44,287 bases of DNA from Trachelipus rathkii (lineage: Eukaryota > Arthropoda > Malacostraca > Isopoda > Trachelipodidae): NCBI GenBank assembly GCA_015478945.1, contig JABUQX010086956.1, forward strand, positions 1 through 44,287. Direction: 5' to 3'. The position numbers were made by a program, and so were the translations under genes. How positions within the stretch are numbered: the stretch's first letter is position 1; each line of letters begins with the position of its first letter. The notes beneath the pieces are model-generated. The model saw only the letters and a program-made list of their open reading frames with translations, was not told the origin of the DNA and did no database searches. Below, piece after piece: positions 24,836-34,590 of the stretch.

Positions 24836-25018
24836 TTAAATAAACATAATATCTGATGAATAATAATTCAAATGTCCCCAAATATAATAATCCAAAGGAT
24901 TTAATAGAGGTACCTTTGGGTGAACTTGCTGGCGGCCCACGAAACTATGGGCACCACCCATTCTCTGACCTATCCAGTTTGTATTTTCGGAGAAATGGTT
25001 CTGCTTTAATAAATACAT
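24836..25018 (-). pseudogene. Fragment of a mariner/IS630-type (DDE) transposase
   Basis: The minus strand encodes a 60-residue fragment. Residues about 11-25 (ENTNWIGQRMGGAHS) and 41-50 (LNPLDYYIWGHL) match the C-terminal catalytic region common in arthropod mariner/IS630-type transposases, where WIGRGGP-x-WP precedes P-R-SPDLxPLDxxLWG. The Asp of LNPLDYY corresponds to the third acidic catalytic residue. The segment between the two blocks is altered: the usual WPxRSPD is no longer readable. The upstream helix-turn-helix and the first two catalytic residues were not found within several hundred bases. The remnant is far too short to be functional. I did not find terminal inverted repeats around it; the 65-bp inverted repeat about 450 bp away is not obviously related. 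Confidence 0.75.
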
Positions 25019-26254
25019 GGTGTTCGACGCTAATCATTTTTTATTGAGCTAGCACTAAAGAGTGCTGCAGTCTGACTGAGTTAATTCTTTTCTAGTCCTA
25101 AATCGTCAATCGTCATCATCAGTCTATCAAAACACATCCAGTGCGTCTATCATTAAATAATCACTGTATTTTGCCACAAATGCTTTCGCAAGCTGATAGA
25201 GCTTATTATTCACATCAACACCATAATTATTACGGAGACCTTCATGTATTTACATAAAAGTAAAAATAAAAATGTATAAGTAGATATATATTATGCCTTA
25301 TTTAAAGAGAGCACTTGAGAAACGAGAGATGAAAAATAGCCACAGTGTATTTATTCGCATCCGGCTTAGATTCATTTGTCGTCATATCAAAAAGTAAGAA
25401 CTATTACATTAGATCATGTTAAATTCCTACCCAAATGATTATACTGGAGTTGAGAGAAAAAGGCGTGCGTCTTGCAGTGCTGGATGTAACGTTACGGATC
25501 TCTAGCTATTTAAGCAATGAGGATTCTACGTCTGCTGCCAATATGTTTCGTTATGAACTTTGTTTATACGATAGCTTCGCTCAGCGGTTTCTTGTAAAGT
25601 GAGAGCCTCGTCGTCGGGCTTACAATAAAAACTTCTTTAAAAATAAAATTATATCCGGTGGTGGACCGTCAAATAGTCATTTGTTCAAAACCATTACACT
25701 AAAACAACACGGGGAGCCCATTAGTCACGTGGCAATAGAGTATGCACCTGATGCACGTGGTACGGGTGTAAGCTGTTGCTCGGAGGAACCCTCCAAATAC
25801 TAGATAGGTTCGAATTAAAAAATACGTTGAAGTACAATATATTCTCGCGCTCCTTTTCTTATTTCATGGTATAATCTATATAATTAGAAACTTTTCATGT
25901 TATTACTTTTCTACGTGATACGCTCAAGAAAAATTATCCCTGATTTTAGAGTTTACTATACCCAATTCTCGTCAAATCACACCTAGCTATTTCTATTCCT
26001 ATGTTAGATCTGTGTGTGTTTCCTACCTTCGAATGAGTGAGTTAGTGTGCCTCTTTGGACTGCAAAAATACGCCTGCTTTGCGAGACAGCGCTTATGGAA
26101 TAGTCGGCCAAAAAACCTTGCGCCAGTATATGGTACAAAATTCGGTTGCGGATGTTCTCTAACGCGCGGTAGCAACGCTTTTGCTTGCCAGAACTATATG
26201 CAGCGTACCCATCCCAGACATTAGATGCAGTCAGCTAGTTCAAGAAGTATATGA
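25019..26254. other. Gene-free spacer
   Basis: No supported frame. The 70-codon open stretch at 26012-26224 is Cys-rich but resembles nothing and begins at an ordinary ATG within non-coding-like sequence. Confidence 0.45.
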
Positions 26255-26500
26255 ATAACACGTGGGAGTAATTACGTTTCCATATCAATAACGGAAAGAA
26301 ACCATCGTGAAGAGAAAGAGATGACTGAGAAAAGAGCAGAGGGTTTTAATGATATTATCTATGGTGATGAAGAACCAGAAATAGTATGAGTGGTTAGAAG
26401 TGAAGAAGACAAAGAGGAAGAGAAAGTTGATAGTTCTAAGGAGGAAGAGGAGGAGGAGGAGGAGGAAGAAATCATGGAAGATATGTTTTCCAATTACTAA
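26255..26500 (+). pseudogene. Acidic C-terminal reading frame with one internal TGA
   Basis: A single frame runs from the stop at 26252-26254 to the TAA at 26498-26500, interrupted only by TGA at 26387-26389. An ATG at 26321 opens the part MTEKRAEGFNDIIYGDEEPE before the TGA. After it the frame continues with Ser/Asp/Lys and then an uninterrupted run of about ten Glu (26438-26470) before a short tail ending FSNY. An ATTAAA at 26535-26540 follows the stop closely. This looks like the last coding part of an acidic protein with one nonsense change, or low-complexity GA-rich DNA that happens to be open. The non-repeat part before the Glu run favours the former. Confidence 0.4.
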
Positions 26501-26985
26501 AATTTACATTCTCCCTTACAAATACTCATAATTTATTAAATGTTATATCATTTGATTCTGAGTACAGCAATCGGTATATTTTTTTGTTCCTTAACATTTT
26601 AACCTAAGTCATTAGCTTTCATGGAATGTCGCCTCAAATACTTTTAACAGCTGCCATTTTAAATTTATAGTAAATGTGGATACTTCTTTTTTTGGCGTCA
26701 TTAGCACTACACACAACAGTACTCATCCCCTAAATATAGGTTGTAGCCATACTTGGGTTTCTCGTAGCATACAATAGATATTTAGTACAGAAAGACACAC
26801 ACGAGACAGGCGAGGACGGAACAAAGAGGGAATCTCGACACCCCATTAATAAGTCCGCTTCGCATTACGTCATACCTTTATAGGAACTGTTTACCTTTAT
26901 TTTTTGCAGTCGAGGTGTTCTTGATCTAGTTACCAAATAACTTCGCGGTTTACCGAAAGTTTTGAATCACACAGCCGTTTCACAA

Positions 26986-27000
26986 ATATATATATATATG
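26986..27000. repeat. Short (TA)n next to direct repeat copy 1
   Basis: The run of TA lies directly before the first copy of the 27-kb direct repeat. Confidence 0.75.
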
Positions 27001-27006
27001 AAGCCC

Positions 27007-27182
27007 GAGGTAAGTCGAGTTGAACTTGCAGAACCTCCTTCATTAGCCTGAAAACTAGATGATGTCGAGAGCAGTAGCTTGTCACGCATAAAATTGGTTT
27101 TAAGTTGATTTTTTTCGACTCGAGGCTGCTTTTGTACGCTTCAGTATGGGGGAAGTTGCCAGCCCCCTCCACCAGACGCCAC
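27007..27182. repeat. Direct repeat, copy 1
   Basis: About 175 bp shared with 27590-27748, offset about 580 bp. The best-conserved blocks are GAACCTCCTTCATTAGC at 27031-27047, ACTAGATGATGTCGA, GGCTGCTT and the final CCAGCCCCCT-CACCAGACGCCAC. The copies differ by several indels. This family is probably dispersed, since both copies border TA runs on their outer sides. Confidence 0.85.
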
Positions 27183-27589
27183 AGAACTCCCCCCAGTGAC
27201 AATGCCGCAGAGCCACACTTCCGCTCTGCCGCAACCTGAAAGGACTGCGTCGCGTCAGCTGTCAGATGAGAGCAAGGTGGGCACACATTAAACCCACTGA
27301 GAAGGCTTCGACCAGTCTGTACTCTTTACGTGCATTTGGTCTGCACCTGCAGTGAGAAGCACCGTACAGGCGTTATAGGATGAGGCACAGGGTGACCAAA
27401 CTGACTAGCGCCCAGCAGAAGAAACTTAATATGATGGATGTTCAGTGATTGAACGATTGTGGTAAAACAAACTGTACAACGAAATGTCTTACCACGCGAA
27501 CAACTTTGAGAGAAGAATGCGGATCCTGGCTGGTAGTTCGTTGTCCCATTCGAGAAATCAAGATGGTCACAGGCTCACCAATATCAAGC
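27183..27589. other. Unique sequence between the direct repeat copies
   Basis: Mixed composition, more GC-rich than the surroundings, without an open frame of its own. The minus-strand 118-codon open stretch at 26930-27286 mainly reads through repeat copy 1 and is not convincing. Confidence 0.45.
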
Positions 27590-27748
27590 GCGGTCAGTGA
27601 GTTGACTTGAGAACCTCCTTCATTAGCTGAAGACTAGATGATGTCGAAGAGAGTGAGCCGTTAGTCACGATAAATGGCGCTTCGTTCCCGGGGGCTGCTT
27701 GGACTCTTCAGTCGTGGTTGCCACCAGCCCCCTGCACCAGACGCCACG
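27590..27748. repeat. Direct repeat, copy 2
   Basis: Partner of 27007-27182, in the same orientation, with GAACCTCCTTCATTAGC at 27611-27627. It ends at GACGCCACGA directly against the (TA)n array. Confidence 0.85.
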
Positions 27749-27883
27749 AATATATTATATATATATATATATATATAGTAATTATATATATATATAATAT
27801 ATATATATACTATATATATATATATATATATATATAACTATATTACTATATAATATATAATATATTATATATATATAGCATCG
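27749..27883. repeat. (TA)n array
   Basis: Near-pure alternating TA with scattered slips. Confidence 0.9.
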
Positions 27884-28071
27884 CTTCACAAAGAGCTGAT
27901 GTCCTTCCCGTTCAGCGCTTACTCTTTAAAAAAAACACAAGCCTGTTACCGTTTCATCGTGTCCCTTTTTAAACTGGGAATTGGCTCGTTTCTTTAGAAC
28001 ATGTTTGCGGTCTTTCAGCGTTCCTCGTTCCATTGAGTGATTGTACTTTTATGATGCGCATAATAAATATA

Positions 28072-28121
28072 GTATAATATAGATATTATTATAATAGATA
28101 ATATATATATATTATATAATA

Positions 28122-28202
<81 letters not shown>

Positions 28203-28224
28203 ATTTATATAGTAATATATAGTA
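28072..28224. repeat. (TA)n array
   Basis: Long alternating TA array with short ATTATA interruptions, separated from the preceding array by about 190 bp of ordinary sequence. Confidence 0.9.
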
Positions 28225-30321
28225 AACATGATTTGTATTTCCTTCAACATGGCAAACTTATTCAAATATATTGTTTGAAAGGTTACCTCTTTTAGGAGCA
28301 TCTATATGATCTGCATAGCTAACAGAGACGGTTGAACGAGGGTAGCAGAAGAAGGAAGTGGATGTGTTAATTTTAACTCAAAAATTTCTCTTATTTTGTT
28401 TATCAAATGACAGTAAAGGAACTGTTTATAAAATATCTAGTGACTCGAGAGTGCAAGAGTCGTCATTTAAGTATTTAAGAGCTTCTAGTTCTGATAAGTT
28501 CGAGCCCGTTTTTTGAATTGCTTCCTCATGCAAGTGTAGAAAGTTGAATTATTTTTATATTCATTTATAGAAGTTCAAACACAATCACGACATTATGAGG
28601 CACTTTCGTCAATTTCAATCGGCTTATCAAGTTTATGTTCACTGCTACATTCATATTAATTGCGGCGCGTCAGCTATGCCTCTCCATCTTTAGATTTATG
28701 CCATATTTGTTAATTCATAGTAATTCTAAAGGAAAACAATTAATAATACTTTCTGTTAGTATTGTGATGCTATTTCCTCGTTGGAACCGTGGATTTCGTT
28801 AAATAAATGACTCGATAATTTAGCTTATAATTCGCTCCTTTGCTTACAAATTTAAAAAAAAAACTGAAGGACTTTTGAAGAAGAGTTCGGATATGAGTAC
28901 ATTGATTCATCACAACAGAAGAGCCAAAATCATATCAATCTGATTGATTGAAGAAGATTCAATTCCATATGATCCATCTCAAGCATCTCATCTTGATCTC
29001 ATCCCACTAAAAAGCTTTCAAAAATGCGTTTAGAACCTTCTCTAAATTTGTTAAAAAATCTCATTGCCAACTATCAACTCTGAACCTTCTTTCGTACTAT
29101 TCGTTGTCAGTTTATTCCCATTTAGTTTCAGGTAAAATCTTTCCTATATGTTTTTCTATTAAGAATAAGTTCCGCCCTTGGTAAGGACTAAAGATAATAG
29201 TACCCATTGTATTTCAGCTTCGCATTTGCCACAAAATTTCTAATCTTTCGAACTCTATAGTTATTTATGAATATCAACCGCCAAAGAACATACAATGCCA
29301 TTGTAATATTTCCGGACAGTTTGCAACACTTTATCTAAAACCACTCTTCATTAAAGCCACTCCCCATCCATACAAAGTTGCGTCCGTATAAAGATCACCT
29401 TCATATAAAGATCTCCATATAAATATTGCCTCCGTATAAAGATATCCTCTATATAAAGTCCACTTCTATATAAATCTACTAAACTTAAAAATTACCTTCT
29501 TTAAACCATAATTTTCCATTTTATACATGAAATAAGATATTTTGTTAATAATTTCCTTTTATTACTAGGTCACTATTCCAATAATTGATAGAAATTAAAA
29601 GACGGGAGCCTACAAAAAGCTTTTGATAATTTAAATAATTTCGGAAGGTTGAACACCCCTGTCATGAATTTTTTTATAAAATAAATTAGTTCCTTTCACT
29701 CCTACCTGGTCTTACGAACACCTATCTGGTTTCTATATTACCTTCTGGAAATAATAAAGTTAAACAAAATTGAAGGTAGAACAAGTAGTAGAGCTTATAA
29801 ATTAATAATAATGTGATTAAATTATCGTGTAATAAATTTAAAATATAGTGAAAAGATGCCCTAAATTTGTGCCAGAAATTCATTTTTGAAATGCTTGTAT
29901 AAGGTCATATATATTATAATTCATTAATATTTTTTTTTTCAACAAGAAAATCAAATATAGTATAGCTAACTTTAAACCTCAAGAAAAAAAAACTCTCTCC
30001 ATTTACGAGAGTAACGGATGAAAATAACAAAAAATAGACAATGAAATAAAATTCTATACTAAAGCAAATGTGCAATAGCTACCTACAACCAGATAAATCA
30101 TATTCTTTAGATGCATTAAGTATTTTAATAAAATTCTTCTTATATATTATCGACTTACCTTGCCCTATCACTGCTCATTATTAACTTCTATTTCACATTA
30201 GTTCATAATACTTCTGGATGAATCATCGTCGATCATGTCCCTCATCAACGAAACCGCCCTCTTATCTTATCCCCTATAAAAATGTTGTTTTTCATCAGTA
30301 GTAATTTATTATTAACACATG
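28225..30321. other. Gene-free AT-rich stretch
   Basis: No supported frame on either strand. It contains the TATAAA-type minisatellite at 29383-29476 and several homopolymer A or T runs. Confidence 0.5.
29383..29476. repeat. Degenerate ~16-bp minisatellite built on TATAAA
   Basis: Six successive units of 14-18 bp each carry TATAAA followed by G or T and a pyrimidine-rich end (consensus roughly TCCNTATAAAGATCTCC). Units drift in sequence and length. The result is a cluster of six TATA-like hexamers in one orientation with no gene immediately downstream. Confidence 0.75.
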
Positions 30322-30600
30322 TTATATAGAATGTAAAATAGAATAAACTTTCTTAAAAACTAAAACAAAAGCATAAAGAAAATGATAATCTTGCAAATTT
30401 TGTAGATAAAATATAGATCTATATTTAAAAAAGTTGACATTATATTTTATCATTGATTTGAGAAGCGTGGCTTCGTCAGAAATACCAGTAAACAGAATTG
30501 AGCACACAAAATGTATTAATTTACTCGCGTCAGCTGTCGTCGATACATTCAAAATACCGGCTTGCACCAAGTATCTAAGATTGGAATTACCTTTTTGCAT
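30322..30600 (-). CDS. Open frame of unknown function, 92 aa
   Basis: An ATG-initiated minus-strand frame of 92 codons. The N-terminal half is of mixed composition; the C-terminal half is rich in Phe, Tyr and Leu. The plus strand is also open across 30434-30646 but only from a TTG, so I prefer the minus strand. No domain is recognised. It could be a small gene or chance in AT-rich DNA. Confidence 0.3.
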   Translation of the reverse strand: MQKGNSNLRYLVQAGILNVSTTADASKLIHFVCSILFTGISDEATLLKSMIKYNVNFFKYRSIFYLQNLQDYHFLYAFVLVFKKVYSILHSI

Positions 30601-30665
30601 ATCTATATTGAGATTTATAGAGAAATCTAATAACTACATGTCATAAATATATTTTTTTATCGAGT

Positions 30666-30992
30666 GTGAAGATTGAAAAACACCTGTGTACTCACACCAG
30701 CATCTACAAAAGATCTTCTAGCAGTTTTTTTGACACAGAGCGATTCCGTTGCGAGGACGAATCGATAACTCGTTTACACATAAATGAGTTAAGAGATCCG
30801 GGGATGAATCTGATTGAGCACCCTCTAGAACGAATTTTTTTCTTTCTGTCATGCGATAGGATACGAATGCACTTTTTTGAAATCATCAGTGTTCAACAAA
30901 GACGGAAACGTACAACTATATATATAGATTTTAATATTCGAAACAAATTGTTGCGAACTACGAATGATTTTAACTTATTAAACGTATATTGA
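30666..30992 (+). CDS. Open frame fragment, up to 108 codons, unknown
   Basis: The plus strand is open from about 30666 (GTG) to the TGA at 30990-30992. The first ATG is near 30804, beginning MNLIEHPLERIFFF. Codon choice (CGA for Arg, mixed third positions) resembles the other frames of this right-hand region. It may be the 3' remainder of a gene with a lost start. No motif is recognised. Confidence 0.3.
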   Translation: MKIEKHLCTHTSIYKRSSSSFFDTERFRCEDESITRLHINELRDPGMNLIEHPLERIFFFLSCDRIRMHFFEIISVQQRRKRTTIYIDFNIRNKLLRTTNDFNLLNVY

Positions 30993-31203
30993 TTGGAAAA
31001 CACCTTGTATAGAACCGAAGAAATAAATCTTCAACCTACGTTTTGCTTACCGCTATTTGATTCAAAACAACAAGAAAACACGTCTAAGATCTCTGCTATT
31101 ACACTAAAATTATGTTGCTAGAACTTCTCGAAAAAACTGCACTCGATCGCGTCCATACGAGAATAACTGGAATCTATATAACCCCTGTAGACTTGACCAA
31201 GTA

Positions 31204-31353
31204 ATGATTAGATCTCAGCAGACAGTAATTAGCACGCTATTTTCCATGTGCTGCTTTATAACAAGGTGCGTCGGTGTCGTATTACTAACAGTCATTGGCT
31301 ACCAGCAGACTTGCGAACGCCTTATGACGATCTTTGCATATTGTATATCTTAA
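31204..31353 (+). CDS. Small membrane-protein-like frame, 49 aa
   Basis: An ATG frame of 49 codons. Residues about 9-31 form a hydrophobic Cys-containing stretch (from STLFSMCCFI to VVLLTVIGY) interrupted by one Arg, followed by a short polar tail. It could be a small membrane protein of the kind found near 41.7 kb. Its small size makes chance likely. Confidence 0.25.
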   Translation: MIRSQQTVISTLFSMCCFITRCVGVVLLTVIGYQQTCERLMTIFAYCIS

Positions 31354-31698
31354 GTGAAATCTTTGTATTTATAAAAATTAAAAGATACCTACAGAATAAC
31401 AATGAAGAGTAAACTTAGGAAAACTAGAGAACGTGTTAAATTGAAAAATACAAATTTATCAACAGACCATGATTTTTAGTACAAGTCGGTATTCAAGAGA
31501 TAACTCTAAAACCATTAGGTGTAATTGACAAATATCTGCATACAACCATTACACACCCAAAATCGGTACATATATTCTTCGCGTACCAGCTTCTTCGTAT
31601 GTTTAAAAATATATGTCATTACGATATTACCAAATACTTAAATTACATTGAAACTAATTGGCAGATTAAGCGAAGCTGTGCCGAGATACGACCCGATT

Positions 31699-31872
31699 AT
31701 GAACGATGACTCTACCCCTCCTATGAACGTGTCGGCGAGCGCTTCGGCAGAAACATACAATTATGAATTGGAAATAATTGACAAAATTGATTTTTCGAGT
31801 GAATTGCGGAACCGTCTTATTCCTTCATTCACCGAATTAACTACAATTAACTACAATAATCATGGATTATAA
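31699..31872 (+). CDS. Open frame of unknown function, 57 aa, overlapped by the next frame
   Basis: The frame opens at 31648 with TTG, but the first ATG is 31699 (MNDDSTPPMN). A Ser/Ala/Pro-rich start is followed by a region with YELEIIDKIDFSSELRNRL. The last 11 bases overlap the ATG of the frame starting at 31862. The two frames share a style of codon use, so they may be two halves of one gene split by a frameshift near 31860, or an overlapping pair. Just before the junction TTAACTACAA is repeated in tandem, a likely place for slippage. Confidence 0.45.
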   Translation: MNDDSTPPMNVSASASAETYNYELEIIDKIDFSSELRNRLIPSFTELTTINYNNHGL

Positions 31873-32125
31873 CAACATCGAGGATATTATCAAAATCTCA
31901 TCTTTGTTTAACCTGCAAAAAATCGGAGTTCGTTTGAATCATAGCGTTATTGACAGCGGTCGTTTAAGACAATTGGTTGCAAAAACTGGGGTGAAAGCGA
32001 TGGAATTGATTTTCGGTTTTTCGTCGGAAAAAGAAATATTTCCCAACCACGCCTATTCTTTGAGGGCCAAATTACTTCGTCGTGGATGCGATAATTGTTC
32101 TAACAAAAAACTTGCCTCTCATTAA
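31862..32125 (+). CDS. Open frame of unknown function, 87 aa
   Basis: ATG-initiated, 87 codons, beginning MDYNNIEDIIKISS and containing IDSGRLRQLVAKTG and a Cys pair near the end (RGCDNCSNKK). No known domain was recognised. Composition and codon use are those of an ordinary globular protein. Together with the frames at 31699, 32178 and 32442 it forms a line of + strand fragments spanning 1.15 kb, which suggests one or two larger genes broken by frameshifts and stops. Confidence 0.5.
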   Translation: MDYNNIEDIIKISSLFNLQKIGVRLNHSVIDSGRLRQLVAKTGVKAMELIFGFSSEKEIFPNHAYSLRAKLLRRGCDNCSNKKLASH

Positions 32126-32177
32126 ATTTAAGTCTGAATCATTTTAACTGAGAGAATTAACTCTAAATTTGAGCTAA

Positions 32178-32366
32178 GTTGCGATATCGGAATTTATCGA
32201 AGAACACGTTGGTTTTCCGAATTTTCCGCGAAAGTACCAAACTAAATGTTGTTATTATAATTATGAAAGCAAACTTTCTATGGAGCTGCGAAAAGCAGGA
32301 GGAAACTCAGTCACGATGGTGCGTAAGGCTCTTGTGATTACTCGTATGTATCAAAAATTTGTATAG
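32178..32366 (+). pseudogene. Open stretch without start, 62 codons, likely gene fragment
   Basis: Open from the TAA at 32175-32177 to the TAG at 32364-32366, with a coherent composition including EFIEEHVGFPNFPRKY and later Met-rich residues. It has no early ATG. It is in the same frame as the 32442-32852 frame, with several stops between (32364, 32370 and three more up to 32441). This pattern fits decay of one gene, although true separate genes are not excluded. Confidence 0.4.
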
Positions 32367-32441
32367 CAATAGAATAAATTTTTGAAACTTCCTACTAAAC
32401 GACTCCCAGGATTAAGAAACTAGATTCTGTAGTGAAAACAA

Positions 32442-32852
32442 ATGAATAAAGTAAGAAACGAAATACAAATACCATTCTGCCTCGCGTGCGAAGGAATTTA
32501 TGCGGTTATGGTGCTCTTTATGCCATTGTATCAATGTTTCAGGGAACGAGAGCAATGCCGTTTACATTCGGGTAAATTGTGGCAAAGAGAAATAGAAAAG
32601 AAAATAATTGATTGCTGGGACACAGAAAATTTTAGAAACCGATTGCAAAAGAATATTAGAAGGAGCGATGGTTCCTTGGAATTGAATTTCAAAAACAATT
32701 GCTACCTATTAATGCCCTCTATCTGCCGTATAGAAACTGTTACAAATTATCAACACCATTCCTCCACTTCGACTTCTAAATGTGAATTCTTAAAATTGCT
32801 CGACGGACCATCGAGAACAAATCCTAATTGTGGCTTATTGTGTAAATACTGA
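32442..32852 (+). CDS. Open frame of unknown function, 136 aa, Cys-containing
   Basis: ATG-initiated with 136 codons. The N-terminal 40 residues hold CLAC, a hydrophobic stretch and a further Cys (PFCLACEGIYAVMVLFMPLY), reminiscent of a membrane anchor or a Cys-rich fold. A charged middle part (WQREIEKKIIDCWDTE) and a Ser/Thr/His-rich part follow. Additional Cys residues are spread through the C-terminus. No family was recognised. The frame continues the 32178 stretch and may be the C-terminal part of a larger broken gene. A downstream AATAAA-like signal was not clear. Confidence 0.5.
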   Translation: MNKVRNEIQIPFCLACEGIYAVMVLFMPLYQCFREREQCRLHSGKLWQREIEKKIIDCWDTENFRNRLQKNIRRSDGSLELNFKNNCYLLMPSICRIETVTNYQHHSSTSTSKCEFLKLLDGPSRTNPNCGLLCKY

Positions 32853-33426
32853 GAAATTATGTTCTCCACACTTTCAACTTAATGAATAATGTGAGTAGTA
32901 TTTAGAAACAAACGTAGACCGATTGCCTAAATAGTCTAATGTTTCAGTATTGAAAACTGTTAATGAAAGTATAGTAGTATGGGTGAGATCGCTTATTAAC
33001 AAATATTTATGAGCCAATCTCATTAAAAGCAGATTGTATGAGATGTCACAAACTCATCTTTATCATACTACCCTGCGTCACTCGAATCATTAGAAATAAA
33101 CGGCGTCATTATATTTCTTTCAAAATAATAAAAAAAAAAAAAATCAAAAGCCGTTTCCACAGTCAACGTTTTCGTATTTTAATGTATTATATCGACTATC
33201 CATAGCGCGCTTGTTCTATTACCAGTTGTTGGATGCATCGACTTCTATTATTGATAAAAGATAGGTAAATAATGATTTAGATTCCCTATGACCGGATACA
33301 CCATGGTATGAGCTTAAAAAAATGAGAGTTAATAAAAATTCATCATTAAGAGTGAGTATTGCCGGTGAATCGCTTTACTTGTATGGCAGGAGAAATTAAA
33401 ATTTTTCATGCAAAATCATTTTATCG
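32853..33426. other. Gene-free spacer
   Basis: AT-rich, with a poly(A) run near 33130 and no supported frame. Confidence 0.5.
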
Positions 33427-33630
33427 TTAAGAAAAATCGTAACTCGCACTAGTGACGTTATGAATAACTCGAATATATATTTCTCTGTCATTGTTATATG
33501 TGCGATGGGGTAACATATAAATCACATAAACTCGTCCGTTCAGAATTTCATTGAATTCGTGTCGATCACTTTGAAAAATGATGAAAACGACGAATGAGTA
33601 GCAAAAAGAAACAAAGTCATATAGAGCCAT
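33427..33630 (-). CDS. Open frame with hydrophobic N-terminus, 67 aa
   Basis: ATG-initiated minus-strand frame. Residues 4-20 (YDFVSFCYSFVVFIIFQ) form a hydrophobic segment that could be a signal peptide or membrane anchor. A polar region with Arg, Asp, Asn and Tyr follows. Codon choice is balanced and resembles the other right-hand frames. It may be the N-terminal remnant of a secreted or membrane protein. No homologue is recognised. Confidence 0.35.
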   Translation of the reverse strand: MALYDFVSFCYSFVVFIIFQSDRHEFNEILNGRVYVIYMLPHRTYNNDREIYIRVIHNVTSASYDFS

Positions 33631-34100
33631 TTTGGATTAACTGACAAATTATGGAGTGTATATAGTTACACATATATCCCGTGATTCGTTTTTTGAGCGA
33701 TTAAAATGTATAAATAACACTGTTCAGATAGACTCCGAGAGACTCTCGAAAAATCAGCTTTTCATGCTGCTTTTCTCTCCACACCTATTCGATTCATCCA
33801 TATCTTCTCTTACTTCATCACTACTTCTTTGCTAGATCTTATTTAGAAGTTATATACAGAGAGCACGAAATTATTGTTTTTCTTGTAGACTTTTGCAAAT
33901 ATTAAACTTATTGCATTATCACACGACACACAATCATCTACATAATAACATGAAAAACTATATACATTATTATTATTGAAACTAGACCTAATTAGTCATC
34001 ATATTATATATTTCATTATTATCCTATAATCATATATACATATAGTATTGATGCGTTGTATTAATACTATAAGGTCATAATGTAGTTATAATTACTTATG
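33631..34100. other. Gene-free spacer
   Basis: Mixed then AT-rich sequence leading into the large (TA)n array. Confidence 0.5.
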
Positions 34101-34229
34101 ATAATTTATATATATATATATAATATATATTATATTAATATATATATAATATATATATATAATATATATTAATATATATTATATATATATATATATTAAA
34201 TATATATATTATTTAATATATATATTAAT

Positions 34230-34275
<46 letters not shown>

Positions 34276-34327
34276 TATTAATATATATATAGTATATAAT
34301 ATATATATATATAATATATATTATATA

Positions 34328-34366
<39 letters not shown>

Positions 34367-34590
34367 TATATATATATATATAAGTATATATAATATATAT
34401 CTATATATATATATATATTAATATATTATATATAAATATATATTATATATATTATATATAATTAATATAATATATATATATAAGTATATATAATATATAT
34501 ATATATTATTATTATAATATAATTAATATATATATAATTAATATATATTTATATTATAAATATATTAATATATATATATATATTTATACG
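34101..34590. repeat. Large (TA)n / AATAT array
   Basis: Nearly 500 bp of alternating TA with frequent ATTA slips, the longest such array in the window. Arrays like this collapse or expand in assemblies, so the true length is uncertain. Confidence 0.9.

Noticed and set aside
26930..27286. 118-codon minus-strand frame
   Set aside because: Most of it is the antisense of direct repeat copy 1 plus unique DNA; copy 2 is not open in the same way, so no coding constraint is seen.
34101..34590. AT-rich replication origin
   Set aside because: It is a simple TA/ATTA microsatellite like several others in the window; no origin-specific repeats or flanking replication gene.
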